DNA of 55,290 nucleotides from Candidatus Gottesmanbacteria bacterium RIFCSPLOWO2_01_FULL_42_22 (GCA_001779315.1 MFJU01000035.1:61255-116544), one strand, 5' to 3'; positions 32,638 through 40,781 are shown, counted from the stretch's first letter. Numbers and translations are program-made. The notes: generated from the letters alone by a model not told the origin.

Positions 32638-34501
32638 TCTGTTCTTTTAAGCTTTCTAAAAAACGGGGAAGCGTTAGCTGGCCTAAATCTTTGCTTTCCC
32701 TTGTCCTTACTGACAGAAAGAGACCGTCTTTATTATCCGCTTCTTTATCGCCTATTATACCCAAGTACGGCACTTTTTGTAAAGTATGATCCCGGATTTT
32801 AGCCTGCATCCGTTCTGACCGGTCATCCGTTTCCACCCTTATGCCGGCTGTCCTAAACTCCTTTTCCAGCTTTTTAGCGTATTCCAGGTGTTTTTCCCCA
32901 ATCGGAATCAGCACAATTTGAACCGGCGCCAACCATAACGGAAAGGCTCCGGCGAAATGCTCGATCAACACTCCGAAAAATCTTTCCATTGATCCTAGGA
33001 TTGTCCGGTGGATCATCACTGTCTGTTTTTCATTACCCTGATTGTCTATGAATTTCACATCAAAGCCCCTCCCTAGTTTTTTTAGGTATTTAGCCAGTCT
33101 TTCACGCGATTGAAATTTCATTTTAAAAGTCTTTAAGTGCCAAAATTCATCAATTTCTTCTTCAGTCGTTTCGGCGTAACTGGGTTGATTAAAATCAAAC
33201 TGAATAGTACCCAGCTGCCATTCTCGACCTAATGAGTCCTTTACTTTTGAATCGATTTTCGGACCATAAAAAACTCCCTGGCCTTCATCGATTTTATAAT
33301 CTATATTTTCGACCTGACAGGCTTTGATAAGCGCTTTTTCGGCCATCTGCCAGTCTTTCAAAGATCCCAGGTATTTTTCCGGTCTTGTCGCGATATAAGC
33401 CTGGTAATTTTTAAATCCGAAAATTTCATAAAAATATTTAGTTAATCGGATGACATCCCTTACTTCGTCCAATACCTGATCCGGAGTGCAAAAAATATGG
33501 GTATCATCCTGGGTAAAACCACGTACCCTGGTCATGCCATGTAGGACGCCGGCCCTTTCGTAGCGGTAGACGGTTCCCAATTCCCCCATTCTGATGGGCA
33601 GTTCCTTGTAGCTTCTCGGACGGGATTTAAAAATTTGAATGTGGTTAGGGCAATTCATCGGCTTTAAAACTTCGTCAGCCGTATAATCAAGGGCACTTTC
33701 ACCTTCGATATATTGATGCAGCATTATCGGAAACATGAAATCAATATATTTTGATAAATGACGGCTGATGACAAACATATCCATACTGGCAACATGGGGC
33801 GTATGGACCAATTGATACCCGTTCTTATAATGGATATCCTTCCAAAATTGCTCAACTATATTTCTGGTATAGGAAAGACGTGGATGCCATAAGATCAAAC
33901 CGGCTCCGGTCAGGGGGCTGATCGAAAACAAATCCAGCTCTTTGCCGAGTTTGCGGTGATCGCGTTTTTCTGCTTCCTCGACTGATTTTAGGTAATCCTC
34001 AAGTTCTTTTTGGGAGGAAAAACTGGTGCCGTAAATGCGGGTGAGCATTTTATTTTTTTCGCTGCCGCGCCAATAAGCCCCGGCCACTTTCAGCAATTTG
34101 AAATGTTTTAAATTCTGATCAGGATGAGCCACATGTCCCCCCCGACAGAGATCCCAATAATTACCGGATTTATAAAAAGTCAGTTTTTGCCCTTCTTTTG
34201 AAAAATCATCGATCAACTCATGTTTGTACGGATTACCGGGATATTCTTTCTTTGCCAGTTCCGGTGGCAGTTCGTGCCTTTCAAAACCTTTCCACATTGG
34301 TAAAAGATCCCGCATTTTGGCTTCGATTTTAGGAAAATCACGTTCCGAAATTTTAGTTTCACCGAAATCAAAATCGAAATAAAAACCGTTTTCAATGGCC
34401 GGTCCGATAGTACGTTTGGCATCAGGCCAGAGTTCCATGACGGCAGCTGCCATCAAATGGGCTGTCGAATGCCTCAAATTGTCCAAGTTTATTTTTTTCA
34501 T
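32621..34501 (-). CDS. thrS: Threonyl-tRNA synthetase lacking the TGS domain
   Basis: 626 residues from MKKINLDNLRHSTAHLMAAA. The protein begins directly with the N2 editing domain (HSTAHLMAAAV...; GPAIENGFYFDFDF) without the ~60-residue TGS domain. The catalytic core has VLKPMNCPNHIQIFKSRPRSYKELP (Cys zinc ligand), RYERAGVLHGMTRVRGFTQDD and MIHRTILGSMERFFGVLIEH. The anticodon-binding domain starts ~530. The frame remains open upstream, but those 22 codons run into tRNA-Val and are excluded. First gene of the infC cluster. Confidence 0.95.
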   Translation of the reverse strand: MKKINLDNLRHSTAHLMAAAVMELWPDAKRTIGPAIENGFYFDFDFGETKISERDFPKIEAKMRDLLPMWKGFERHELPPELAKKEYPGNPYKHELIDDFSKEGQKLTFYKSGNYWDLCRGGHVAHPDQNLKHFKLLKVAGAYWRGSEKNKMLTRIYGTSFSSQKELEDYLKSVEEAEKRDHRKLGKELDLFSISPLTGAGLILWHPRLSYTRNIVEQFWKDIHYKNGYQLVHTPHVASMDMFVISRHLSKYIDFMFPIMLHQYIEGESALDYTADEVLKPMNCPNHIQIFKSRPRSYKELPIRMGELGTVYRYERAGVLHGMTRVRGFTQDDTHIFCTPDQVLDEVRDVIRLTKYFYEIFGFKNYQAYIATRPEKYLGSLKDWQMAEKALIKACQVENIDYKIDEGQGVFYGPKIDSKVKDSLGREWQLGTIQFDFNQPSYAETTEEEIDEFWHLKTFKMKFQSRERLAKYLKKLGRGFDVKFIDNQGNEKQTVMIHRTILGSMERFFGVLIEHFAGAFPLWLAPVQIVLIPIGEKHLEYAKKLEKEFRTAGIRVETDDRSERMQAKIRDHTLQKVPYLGIIGDKEADNKDGLFLSVRTRESKDLGQLTLPRFLESLKEQIEKKS

Positions 34502-34525
34502 AAAAAAATACGCTCTAAGATTTTG

Positions 34526-34599
34526 TGGACCCGAGAGGACTCGAACCTCTGACCTTTTCGATGTCAACGAAACGCTCTAGCCATCTGAGCTACGGATCC
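34526..34599 (-). tRNA. tRNA-Val (GAC)
   Basis: 74 nt. Acceptor GGATCCG pairs with CGGGTCC (one G-U). The anticodon loop TTGACAT between TTTCG and CGAAA gives GAC. The T-arm has GGTTCGAGTCC. CCA is not encoded. It lies 24 nt upstream of thrS on the same strand. Confidence 0.95.
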
Positions 34600-34643
34600 G
34601 GATTAATTTTTATCCATTGTGATTATAATTGGCTGTCCGCTAT

Positions 34644-34673
34644 TTGACAAGTTTTATCAATCATACTTATACT
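34644..34673 (+). promoter_or_regulatory. Promoter of the ATP-grasp gene
   Basis: TTGACA (34644-34649), an 18-nt spacer, TATACT (34668-34673), then nine bases to ATG 34683. A near-consensus sigma70 site with almost no leader. Confidence 0.78.
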
Positions 34674-34682
34674 GTTTAAATT

Positions 34683-36077
34683 ATGATAAAAAGTACGATC
34701 AAAAATTCATCGGAAATTACCGTTTATATTTCCAATATGTCAGAGGATGTCTGGCCTTTTATCCAATCGATGTCGGATCCTTACGAAAGGCAAATGGAAA
34801 TTATCGAAAATGCCGGTTTGGCAGAACATGATTTATTCAGTTTCACCGGACGTGATAATATTATTTTGGTTTTACCCAAGAGCGTCAGCCAGAAATACAT
34901 AAATTATTTTCTTGAATTATCACACAATAAAAATTTCAGAATTCTGACACCTAAATTTCACACTGGTGAGATTTCCAAAGATATTATTTCCGATAAACAG
35001 CTTTTTGTGGAATTGGTCAATATATCCCGAAATTATAAAAAAGTAGAAATAATCAGTTATACCAATTCCTCTCAATTTTTAAATCTGGTCAAAAGTATCA
35101 GGGAAGAGGGAGTGTTAATTGATACCCCTGAATCTCCGGCAGAAGCCGATTCCTGGACAGTCGATTTCTTCGGCAGTAAATCCGGTATCCGGCAATTGGC
35201 ACAGCAGTCAGCCAGCCGGGAACCGGATTTTAAAATGCCTCCCGGTTTAATCTCAATTGATATTGAGAATACCGCTAAAATGGCATCCAAGATGTATATC
35301 AAAGAAAACGGGTTGGTCATCAAAACCAATAAAGGCCATGCCGGAGCCGGAATTTTGATTTTCCGCCAGAATTCACTGCCGACAGACTACGTCAAATGCG
35401 TTACGGAAATTTTGAAGCAGTTCCGACATGAAAATTACTGGAACCGTTTTCCCATTATCGTGGAAAAATATATCGATCCTGCGCAATCCATCGGAGGGGG
35501 CTATCCCAATGCCGAATTCAGGATCAATAAAAACGGACGGGTAGAATTTTTATATTACTGTGCTTTACGGGTTACCCCTTCCGGAATTTTTAAGGGAGTA
35601 GAAATTAACAATGCTGTTCTTTCCGATCAGGATACTGCCCAAATAATGGATACAGGTTTTTTTCTGGGTGAACAGTTAGCTTCCCGCGGTTACCGGGGTT
35701 ATTTTGAATTGGATTTTGTCGCTGCCAAAAACGGCGATATTTTTGTGACGGAATCCAATGTCAGGAGAACCGGTGGGACTCATGTCTATCATCTGGCAAA
35801 ATATCTTTTCGGAAAGGATTTCATGTATGATACTTTTATTCTTACCAATAATGCTTATCCGGTTAAAAAAAGCGGTCCGATTGTCGAAGCCGACAGATTA
35901 TATGACGTTTTGTCCCCTATCTTATATAACCCGGTTAAAAAAGAAGGAATCGTTGTTGCCGGAACACGACTTCTGGAACAAAATAGTTTCGGTTATGTAA
36001 TTTTCGGCAATAGCAAAACCCGGGCCGAAAAAATTGAAGAAATGATGGATAAATTGTTAGCCGGTCTGAGTAGCTGA
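34683..36077 (+). CDS. PGM1-like ATP-grasp ligase
   Basis: 464 residues. A pre-ATP-grasp region (1-~190) is followed by an ATP-grasp fold with IKTNKGHAGAGILIFR (ATP-binding loop), FPIIVEKYID, YFELDFVAAKNGDIFVTESN (acidic metal ligands) and VRRTGGTHVYHLAKYLFG. That last block is characteristic of the PGM1 family, whose founder joins a peptide to a non-ribosomal amino acid in pheganomycin synthesis. Related proteins are scattered through bacteria with unknown substrates. It has its own promoter and is the only plus-strand gene here. A link with the peptide module 7 kb away is only a hypothesis. Its end overlaps the convergent gene by 21 bp. Confidence 0.75.
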   Translation: MIKSTIKNSSEITVYISNMSEDVWPFIQSMSDPYERQMEIIENAGLAEHDLFSFTGRDNIILVLPKSVSQKYINYFLELSHNKNFRILTPKFHTGEISKDIISDKQLFVELVNISRNYKKVEIISYTNSSQFLNLVKSIREEGVLIDTPESPAEADSWTVDFFGSKSGIRQLAQQSASREPDFKMPPGLISIDIENTAKMASKMYIKENGLVIKTNKGHAGAGILIFRQNSLPTDYVKCVTEILKQFRHENYWNRFPIIVEKYIDPAQSIGGGYPNAEFRINKNGRVEFLYYCALRVTPSGIFKGVEINNAVLSDQDTAQIMDTGFFLGEQLASRGYRGYFELDFVAAKNGDIFVTESNVRRTGGTHVYHLAKYLFGKDFMYDTFILTNNAYPVKKSGPIVEADRLYDVLSPILYNPVKKEGIVVAGTRLLEQNSFGYVIFGNSKTRAEKIEEMMDKLLAGLSS

Positions 36078-36641
36078 TGATCTTTCCTGGGACAGACCGA
36101 AAGATGTACCGTGCTTTTTGTACATTTTCCAGTAGCCCAATTTTTTCTTTTTTCTAGAATTGAAGGTAGCTAACCAGACACTGCCCTCTTCGACTTTGAT
36201 GATCAGTCGTTTTACCTCCAGGAGCATCCATTCCAGGAATCTGAGGTAATAAATGCCGGTTTTTGCCGGTAGTTGCTCCACTTTGATTTTTGACAGTTCG
36301 GTCGTAAAGGTTTTTTCTTTTCTCTCCAGGATAGCTATTTGCTTTTTAAGTTCTGTGGCAATAGCATTGGTTTCCTGCCTTATTTTTATATCCTCTGAGC
36401 GGTGGCTGTTTGAGAAAATAACATTTTCCTGGTTTTGTTTAACGTGTTGTTTTTCACGTCCGGGGATTTTCGGATATTGTTCGTTTGAGGATTTGGTGCC
36501 GAAAATCTGATCCAGCATTTTTACCGGACTGACCAAATCTTCTAATTGTTTTTTGACTGAAGGTCTGGACGAATCGGATAATTTTTCGTGGGTCAGATCA
36601 GCCCAAGGATTATTCCTCTGATTACTCTTTTTAGCAAACAT
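36057..36641 (-). CDS. Lineage-specific protein, DUF5660-like
   Basis: 194 residues, no membrane helix. The N-terminal ~100 residues are polar and probably disordered (MFAKKSNQRNNPWADLTHEK). The C-terminal half has a coiled coil (~85-125) and the block YYLRFLEWMLLEVKRLIIKVEEGSVWLATF, followed by a basic stretch. The composition recalls DUF5660, a family I associate with Microgenomates; this match is from memory. A TATAAT box at 36655-36650 ends 8 nt before the ATG. Function unknown. Confidence 0.55.
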   Translation of the reverse strand: MFAKKSNQRNNPWADLTHEKLSDSSRPSVKKQLEDLVSPVKMLDQIFGTKSSNEQYPKIPGREKQHVKQNQENVIFSNSHRSEDIKIRQETNAIATELKKQIAILERKEKTFTTELSKIKVEQLPAKTGIYYLRFLEWMLLEVKRLIIKVEEGSVWLATFNSRKKKKLGYWKMYKKHGTSFGLSQERSSATQTG

Positions 36642-36655
36642 AATCGTGAATTATA

Positions 36656-37510
36656 CTATAGGTTGCTGAGAAAATCAAGGGTTTTTTGCTGCCTGATTAA
36701 ATGAGCCAAATAATAACTGTCTTTTTTTAGCTTTTCCTTTTCTTCAGGCTTTTCCACCTTTTCCAGAATTTTATCCAAATCTTCTTGGGAAACCGTAATA
36801 TTTTCCACATCTGCCACCTCGGTCAGCGCGAATTCTACTGTCAGATTCCTTTTTGCCGTATGGGTATATTCAGCCCGTAATTGCTCATTGGTCTTACCTT
36901 TGGAGATTAGATATTGTTCAACAGTCAAACCCAGTTGTTTTGTCTGATCGATAAGATCCGACAGCATGCGGTTTGCTTCCTGGGTGATAAGTTCATCAGA
37001 AAGCTCTACTTCAACTTCATCGGCTAAGGCGTTTATAATTTCATCAACTGAAAGCTTGCTTGGTTCTTTAGTATTTTCTTTTTGGTTTTCACCGGGAGTC
37101 CAAATTTTGACCTTGGCTTTCTTAAGATCCCTAATTTTGTCTTTATAATTTTTTAAACTAATTTTAGGTTTCAAAGAGATAGTAGCTTTAACCTGCCAGT
37201 CTTCATCCTGTTTGGCTTTGACAACCTCGATTTTCGGAGAGCTAATCGGTTGGAGTTTGTGGGTTGAGACAGCTTCAGCGTAAGCTTTAGGAATAATTCT
37301 TTTGATCACTTCTTCATAGATTTTGCCTTTATCGATTTTTTCTTCGACCATTTTTTTAGGCGCTTTGCCTTTGCGGAAACCCGGAATTTCTGATTCCTTG
37401 GTTACTTGATCCAAAACTACCTGGTAAGTCGTTTTAATTTCGCTCCAGGGAATGGTAATTTCCAATTCCGCGGTTGATTTGGGTAACTGCTTTAAAATAG
37501 AAGTAGCCAT
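36656..37510 (-). CDS. tig: Trigger factor, short form without PPIase domain
   Basis: 284 residues against ~430 in E. coli. The ribosome-binding N-terminal domain is clear: LEITIPWSEIKTTYQVVLDQ, then EIPGFRKGKAPKKMVEEKI (the GFRxGKxP signature). The helical C-terminal chaperone domain follows directly (~165-284; LSDELITQEANRMLSDLIDQ, LRAEYTHTAKRNLTVEFALTEVA). The FKBP-type PPIase domain is missing. ATG 37510 is chosen; the frame upstream runs into tRNA-Leu. Confidence 0.88.
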   Translation of the reverse strand: MATSILKQLPKSTAELEITIPWSEIKTTYQVVLDQVTKESEIPGFRKGKAPKKMVEEKIDKGKIYEEVIKRIIPKAYAEAVSTHKLQPISSPKIEVVKAKQDEDWQVKATISLKPKISLKNYKDKIRDLKKAKVKIWTPGENQKENTKEPSKLSVDEIINALADEVEVELSDELITQEANRMLSDLIDQTKQLGLTVEQYLISKGKTNEQLRAEYTHTAKRNLTVEFALTEVADVENITVSQEDLDKILEKVEKPEEKEKLKKDSYYLAHLIRQQKTLDFLSNL

Positions 37511-37526
37511 TTTTAGGATTATATCA
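37511..37526 (-). promoter_or_regulatory. Extended -10 promoter of tig
   Basis: TGATATAAT on the minus strand (TATAAT at 37523-37518 preceded by TGA, an extended -10), then seven bases to the ATG. It lies just after the tRNA-Leu gene and predicts a leaderless or near-leaderless mRNA. Confidence 0.6.
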
Positions 37527-37531
37527 TAAAG

Positions 37532-37617
37532 TGCCGGAGAGAGGAGTTGAACCTCCACGTCCTTTAGGGACACAGGATCCTAAATCCTGCGCGTCTGCCT
37601 TATTTCGCCACCCCGGC
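37532..37617 (-). tRNA. tRNA-Leu (TAG)
   Basis: 86 nt with a long variable arm. Acceptor GCCGGGG/CTCCGGC; anticodon stem CAGGA/TCCTG with loop TTTAGGA, anticodon TAG; T-arm GGTTCAACTCC. No encoded CCA. Confidence 0.95.
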
Positions 37618-37652
37618 ATTCCTCGGGATTGTATCAAAAGTATTATAACTTA

Positions 37653-38177
37653 TTATAGATTAAATTCGAGGTTGATGTCCGGGGTTTGGTTTTCGATGGC
37701 TGACATAAAAAAACGGACTTTCCTGGCCCAGGAAGGAGTAGGCGGGGCATAAATTGGATTTATCAGTTCAGGGGTAGTCAATCCCCGGTCAAAGTAAATT
37801 TGTTTTAACCCCGATGCGACTGTTTCCAGGGCATCCTCGAAACCAGTGAAAGACCTGTTGCCGTTGGCCCAGCCCCAGCAGTTGTATGAGAATTTTGGAA
37901 TATTACGGCAGAAACCGGATTCCACTCCGGAAATTGAGGCAATCAGACTCCAGGGCAGATCATATTTATCGGAAATATCAATAATGAATTTGGAGTAGGG
38001 AGCCAAATCAGAATGGTAAAGAGATAAGGCTTTTTCCATTCTGATCAGCCGGTCATCTCTAGCTTCCTCAATTCTTGATTCCCTGATAATGGAAGCAGAG
38101 GCAGTTTGATCAGCATAAACATTGACGGGTGACAATAAGACAATAAAAACTGCCGACAGCAGTATTATTATTTGCAT
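37653..38177 (-). CDS. Secreted lysozyme-like (SLT-type) protein 1
   Basis: 174 residues with a signal peptide (about 1-22, ending NVYA). The soluble part contains YDLPWSLIASISGVESGFCRN: GVESGF is the catalytic-Glu motif of lytic transglycosylases. It continues FSYNCWGWANG. The protein at 38275-38871 has the parallel blocks AIAMQESGGC and SHNCWGFGI, so they are paralogs. Likely substrate is peptidoglycan. A strong promoter and terminator-like hairpin lie in front of it. Confidence 0.75.
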   Translation of the reverse strand: MQIIILLSAVFIVLLSPVNVYADQTASASIIRESRIEEARDDRLIRMEKALSLYHSDLAPYSKFIIDISDKYDLPWSLIASISGVESGFCRNIPKFSYNCWGWANGNRSFTGFEDALETVASGLKQIYFDRGLTTPELINPIYAPPTPSWARKVRFFMSAIENQTPDINLEFNL

Positions 38178-38193
38178 AAAATTTAGGGGGCAG

Positions 38194-38240
38194 AAAAAAA
38201 TCCTAAAGCGTTCCCGATAGAATCGGAATTACCTTAGGAT
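38194..38240 (-). terminator. Hairpin plus U-tract in the leader of the lysozyme-like gene (possible attenuator)
   Basis: Read on the minus strand: ATCCTAAGG at the 5' side pairs with CTTTAGGAT at the 3' side, with an inner CCGAT-TCT-ATCGG arm; seven U residues follow (38200-38194). It begins only a few bases after the predicted transcription start and ends 16 bp before the start codon, so it would stop most transcripts before the gene. It may also terminate readthrough from efp and the upstream paralog. Confidence 0.7.
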
Positions 38241-38250
38241 CTAATGCGGA

Positions 38251-38278
38251 ATTATACCATATATTATAGGCTTGTCAA
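38251..38278 (-). promoter_or_regulatory. Strong sigma70-type promoter before lysozyme-like gene 1
   Basis: TTGACA (38278-38273), a 16-nt spacer and TATAAT (38256-38251): both boxes are perfect consensus. The -35 overlaps the stop codon of the upstream gene (38275-38277). Transcription would start near 38244, just before the hairpin. Confidence 0.8.
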
Positions 38279-38871
38279 GTGGCAGGGTAATTTCTTTCGT
38301 ATTCTCTGATTTTACCGATAAAGAAATTTACGGAGTAAGACCAATTGCCCTTACTTGATGGTGTCCATCTGTCTTCGACCAGAGTTGGGTTTGTTAGACC
38401 TTTCTTAATATAGGCTTCTTTAATTGTTTTAGCGACCGCGTTGATGGCCTCGTCGTAACTGCCAAAATAGACTTTTTTATCTCCATAAATACCGAAACCC
38501 CAACAGTTATGGGAATCAGGTGGCAATACTTTGCAACCTCCGGATTCCTGCATGGCGATAGCCGGAATCAAAGCGTAATCGAGCCCGTAAATGTCCGATT
38601 GCCGGATAATATCATCAACAACTTCAACCAGCGGAGACTTGTATTCGTTTAAAAATTTTTTAAGAATGGCTATGCGGGCATCCTGGCTGGGAATTCGCGA
38701 GGTGGTTAAATTGAGTTTACCCTGGTTGTCAAAGTAGATTATTTCCCTTTTAACTGACTTTTGTCCGAAAAAGGACTGGTAACGTTCAAAATTCAACAGT
38801 GTCAGCATGGAAAGAGTCAGCAGAATAACGGTAGTCGGAAACCAAAAAAGGCTCAAAATAATCAATTTCAT
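38275..38871 (-). CDS. Secreted or membrane-anchored lysozyme-like protein 2
   Basis: 198 residues. N-terminal hydrophobic helix (about 5-25) as signal anchor; polar region to ~90; then DYALIPAIAMQESGGCKVLP with a QESGG catalytic-Glu motif, DSHNCWGFGIYGDK and a helical end. It is a paralog of the protein at 37653. It starts 4 nt after efp, so it shares that transcript. It probably cuts peptidoglycan or remodels the wall around pili. Confidence 0.75.
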   Translation of the reverse strand: MKLIILSLFWFPTTVILLTLSMLTLLNFERYQSFFGQKSVKREIIYFDNQGKLNLTTSRIPSQDARIAILKKFLNEYKSPLVEVVDDIIRQSDIYGLDYALIPAIAMQESGGCKVLPPDSHNCWGFGIYGDKKVYFGSYDEAINAVAKTIKEAYIKKGLTNPTLVEDRWTPSSKGNWSYSVNFFIGKIREYERNYPAT

Positions 38872-38875
38872 AGAA

Positions 38876-39445
38876 TTAACTGTTTACCCTTTCCACATAT
38901 TGACCGCTTTCCGGATCAACAGAAACAATGTCGCCTGTTTTAATGAATAAAGGCACGGCGATTTTTAATCCGGTTTCCAGCAAAACGATTTTTTTAGCTC
39001 CGCTGACCGTATTGCCTTTGACTGCCTCATCGGCTTCAGTCACTTTTAATTTAACTTTCTTAGGCGCTCTTATGCCTAATCCTTTATCTTCATGCATATA
39101 AACCTGGTAAATTTCCCCTTCTTTTAAATACTTACCGAAATCCCCGACCAAAGATTCGCTAAGTGAAATCTGTTCATAACTCGAGTTGTCCATAAAAACA
39201 AAATTGCTGCCGTCTTTATAGAGATACTGCAGTTCTTTGACGAAAACAGGGACTTGCTCTGCCTGTTCACCTGACTTATAGGTAAATTCAATGGAATTAG
39301 CGGTTTTTAAATTACGCAGTTTGGTTCTGACAAAAGCAGAGCCTTTGCCCGGATTGACATGCTGGAAAGTAACAATTTGGTGGATTTCTCCCCGGAAGAG
39401 AATGAACATGCCTTTTTGGAAACCACTGGTTGAGACTTGCGACAT
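38876..39445 (-). CDS. efp: Translation elongation factor P
   Basis: 189 residues, three beta-barrel domains. The loop that reaches the peptidyl-transferase centre is HVNPGKGSAFVRTKL with Lys34 conserved, the residue modified by beta-lysylation in E. coli. The C-terminal signature appears as LETGLKIAVPLFIKTGD. EF-P rescues ribosomes stalled at polyproline, relevant for the Thr/Pro-rich surface proteins here. The epmA gene follows upstream with a 27-bp gap. Confidence 0.95.
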   Translation of the reverse strand: MSQVSTSGFQKGMFILFRGEIHQIVTFQHVNPGKGSAFVRTKLRNLKTANSIEFTYKSGEQAEQVPVFVKELQYLYKDGSNFVFMDNSSYEQISLSESLVGDFGKYLKEGEIYQVYMHEDKGLGIRAPKKVKLKVTEADEAVKGNTVSGAKKIVLLETGLKIAVPLFIKTGDIVSVDPESGQYVERVNS

Positions 39446-39472
39446 AAGAGTAAACGATATTTTACCAAATGG

Positions 39473-40561
39473 CTATTCAAATGGGAACAGGAGGACATCG
39501 CGGATATTTTTCGTGTCGCAAAAAAGCATGGCCGTGCGGTCAATGCCTAAAGCTACTCCTGAAGAGAGAGGCAGACCTGACTTTAATGCCATAATAAATT
39601 CTCTGTCCCATTTAACAGGGGTTTTAGTTAACTTTTTTCTTAATTTTGTTTCCTCCTCGAAACGTGCCTGTTGTTCTCGCCAATCAGTCAGTTCGCTGTA
39701 GCAATCTGCCAGCTCCAGTCCGGCTATGTATAGTTCGAACCTTTCGGCCAGTCGCGGATCATCCTCTTTTAATTTGGCCAAAGCCGCCATCGGCCGGGGA
39801 AAATCGTAGATTATGACTGGAGTTTCCCCCTTAAAATGTGGTTCTATTTCATTTAAATAAATTTGGTTAAATATCTCCTCCCAGGAATCATATTCAGAAA
39901 CCTGATAGCCTTTTTTGGCAGAGACCGCCGAGATTTTAACTGCGGGGAATCTGGAATTTAAATCCCAGCCGTCTTTGTCAGTGATATTGTCAAAATCAAT
40001 CTGGGCATATTTTTTTAAAGCCTCACTCATGCTGATTTTTAACCACGGTTTTTTCAGGTTGATCAGTTTACCTGAATATTGAATTGTTCCATCCGGCAGG
40101 CCGGATTTAATTAGACTTTTTTTCTTTAATGAAATATAAATATGGTTAAAGAGTTTAAAACAGTCATCCATAATGCCAATGTAATCGCTGTTTACGCGGT
40201 ACCATTCCAGCATGGTAAATTCGGGCTGGTGGCTGTCGGAACCGGTTTCGCTATTTCTAAATACCCTGGAAATTTCAAAACAGTTACCGAAACCGGCCGA
40301 GAGCAATTTTTTAAGTGAAGCTTCAGGGGAGGCAGCCAAATACATTTTTTTGCCTTTTCGGTTGCGGTCCAGAAGCTGGGTTTTAAAAACTTCCAGATAG
40401 GATTCAGGGATGAGGGATGGCCGCAAAGTGGGTGTTTCTGCTTCCCTGAAGCCTAAATTACGGAAATAATTCCTGATCTGCCAGGTAATTTCCGAGCGGA
40501 TTTGCCAATTCTTCAGATTTATTTTAATCAAAGTATTTTTAGGAGCACTAGCCAGCTCCAT
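39473..40561 (-). CDS. epmA: EF-P lysine ligase EpmA (LysRS paralog, PoxA/GenX)
   Basis: 362 residues from MELASAPKNTLIKIN. It has a class II LysRS catalytic core without the OB anticodon-binding domain: FREAETPTLRPSLIPES, motif 2 EISRVFRNSETGSDSHQPEFTMLEWY, and motif 3 GLPLSSGVALGIDRTAML. Length and lack of the N-terminal domain match EpmA, which attaches (R)-beta-lysine to EF-P Lys34. Adjacency to efp supports that. The partner aminomutase EpmB is not in the window. The open frame upstream reaches into tRNA-Arg and is ignored. Confidence 0.9.
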   Translation of the reverse strand: MELASAPKNTLIKINLKNWQIRSEITWQIRNYFRNLGFREAETPTLRPSLIPESYLEVFKTQLLDRNRKGKKMYLAASPEASLKKLLSAGFGNCFEISRVFRNSETGSDSHQPEFTMLEWYRVNSDYIGIMDDCFKLFNHIYISLKKKSLIKSGLPDGTIQYSGKLINLKKPWLKISMSEALKKYAQIDFDNITDKDGWDLNSRFPAVKISAVSAKKGYQVSEYDSWEEIFNQIYLNEIEPHFKGETPVIIYDFPRPMAALAKLKEDDPRLAERFELYIAGLELADCYSELTDWREQQARFEEETKLRKKLTKTPVKWDREFIMALKSGLPLSSGVALGIDRTAMLFCDTKNIRDVLLFPFE

Positions 40562-40633
40562 GTTGCCCCTTTGGGAATATTCATAATTTGTTATATTATA
40601 GCTCAAAGGAGATGCTATAATAGCCTTGAAACA

Positions 40634-40708
40634 GCGCCCATAGCTTAACGGATAAAGTAGCGGTCTTCGGAACCGCTGATGGGGGTTCGATTCCCTCTGG
40701 GCGCGCCA
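40634..40708 (+). tRNA. tRNA-Arg (TCG)
   Basis: Acceptor GCGCCCA/TGGGCGC; anticodon stem GCGGT/ACCGC with loop CTTCGGA, anticodon TCG; T-arm GGTTCGATTCC. The 3' CCA is encoded (40706-40708). One base separates it from tRNA-Lys. Confidence 0.95.
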
Positions 40709-40709
40709 G

Positions 40710-40781
40710 GGGCGCATAGCTCAACGGTAGAGCAACTCCCTCTTAAGGAGTCGGTTGGAGGTTCAAATCCTCCTGCGCTCA
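40710..40781 (+). tRNA. tRNA-Lys (CTT)
   Basis: 72 nt. Acceptor GGGCGCA/TGCGCTC (one G-U); anticodon stem ACTCC/GGAGT with loop CTCTTAA, anticodon CTT; T-arm GGTTCAAATCC. CCA is not encoded. Confidence 0.94.

Noticed and set aside
38178-38278. c-di-AMP (ydaO-type) riboswitch before the wall hydrolase
   Set aside because: The leader is only about 65 nt and is almost entirely terminator hairpin; it has no room for that aptamer.
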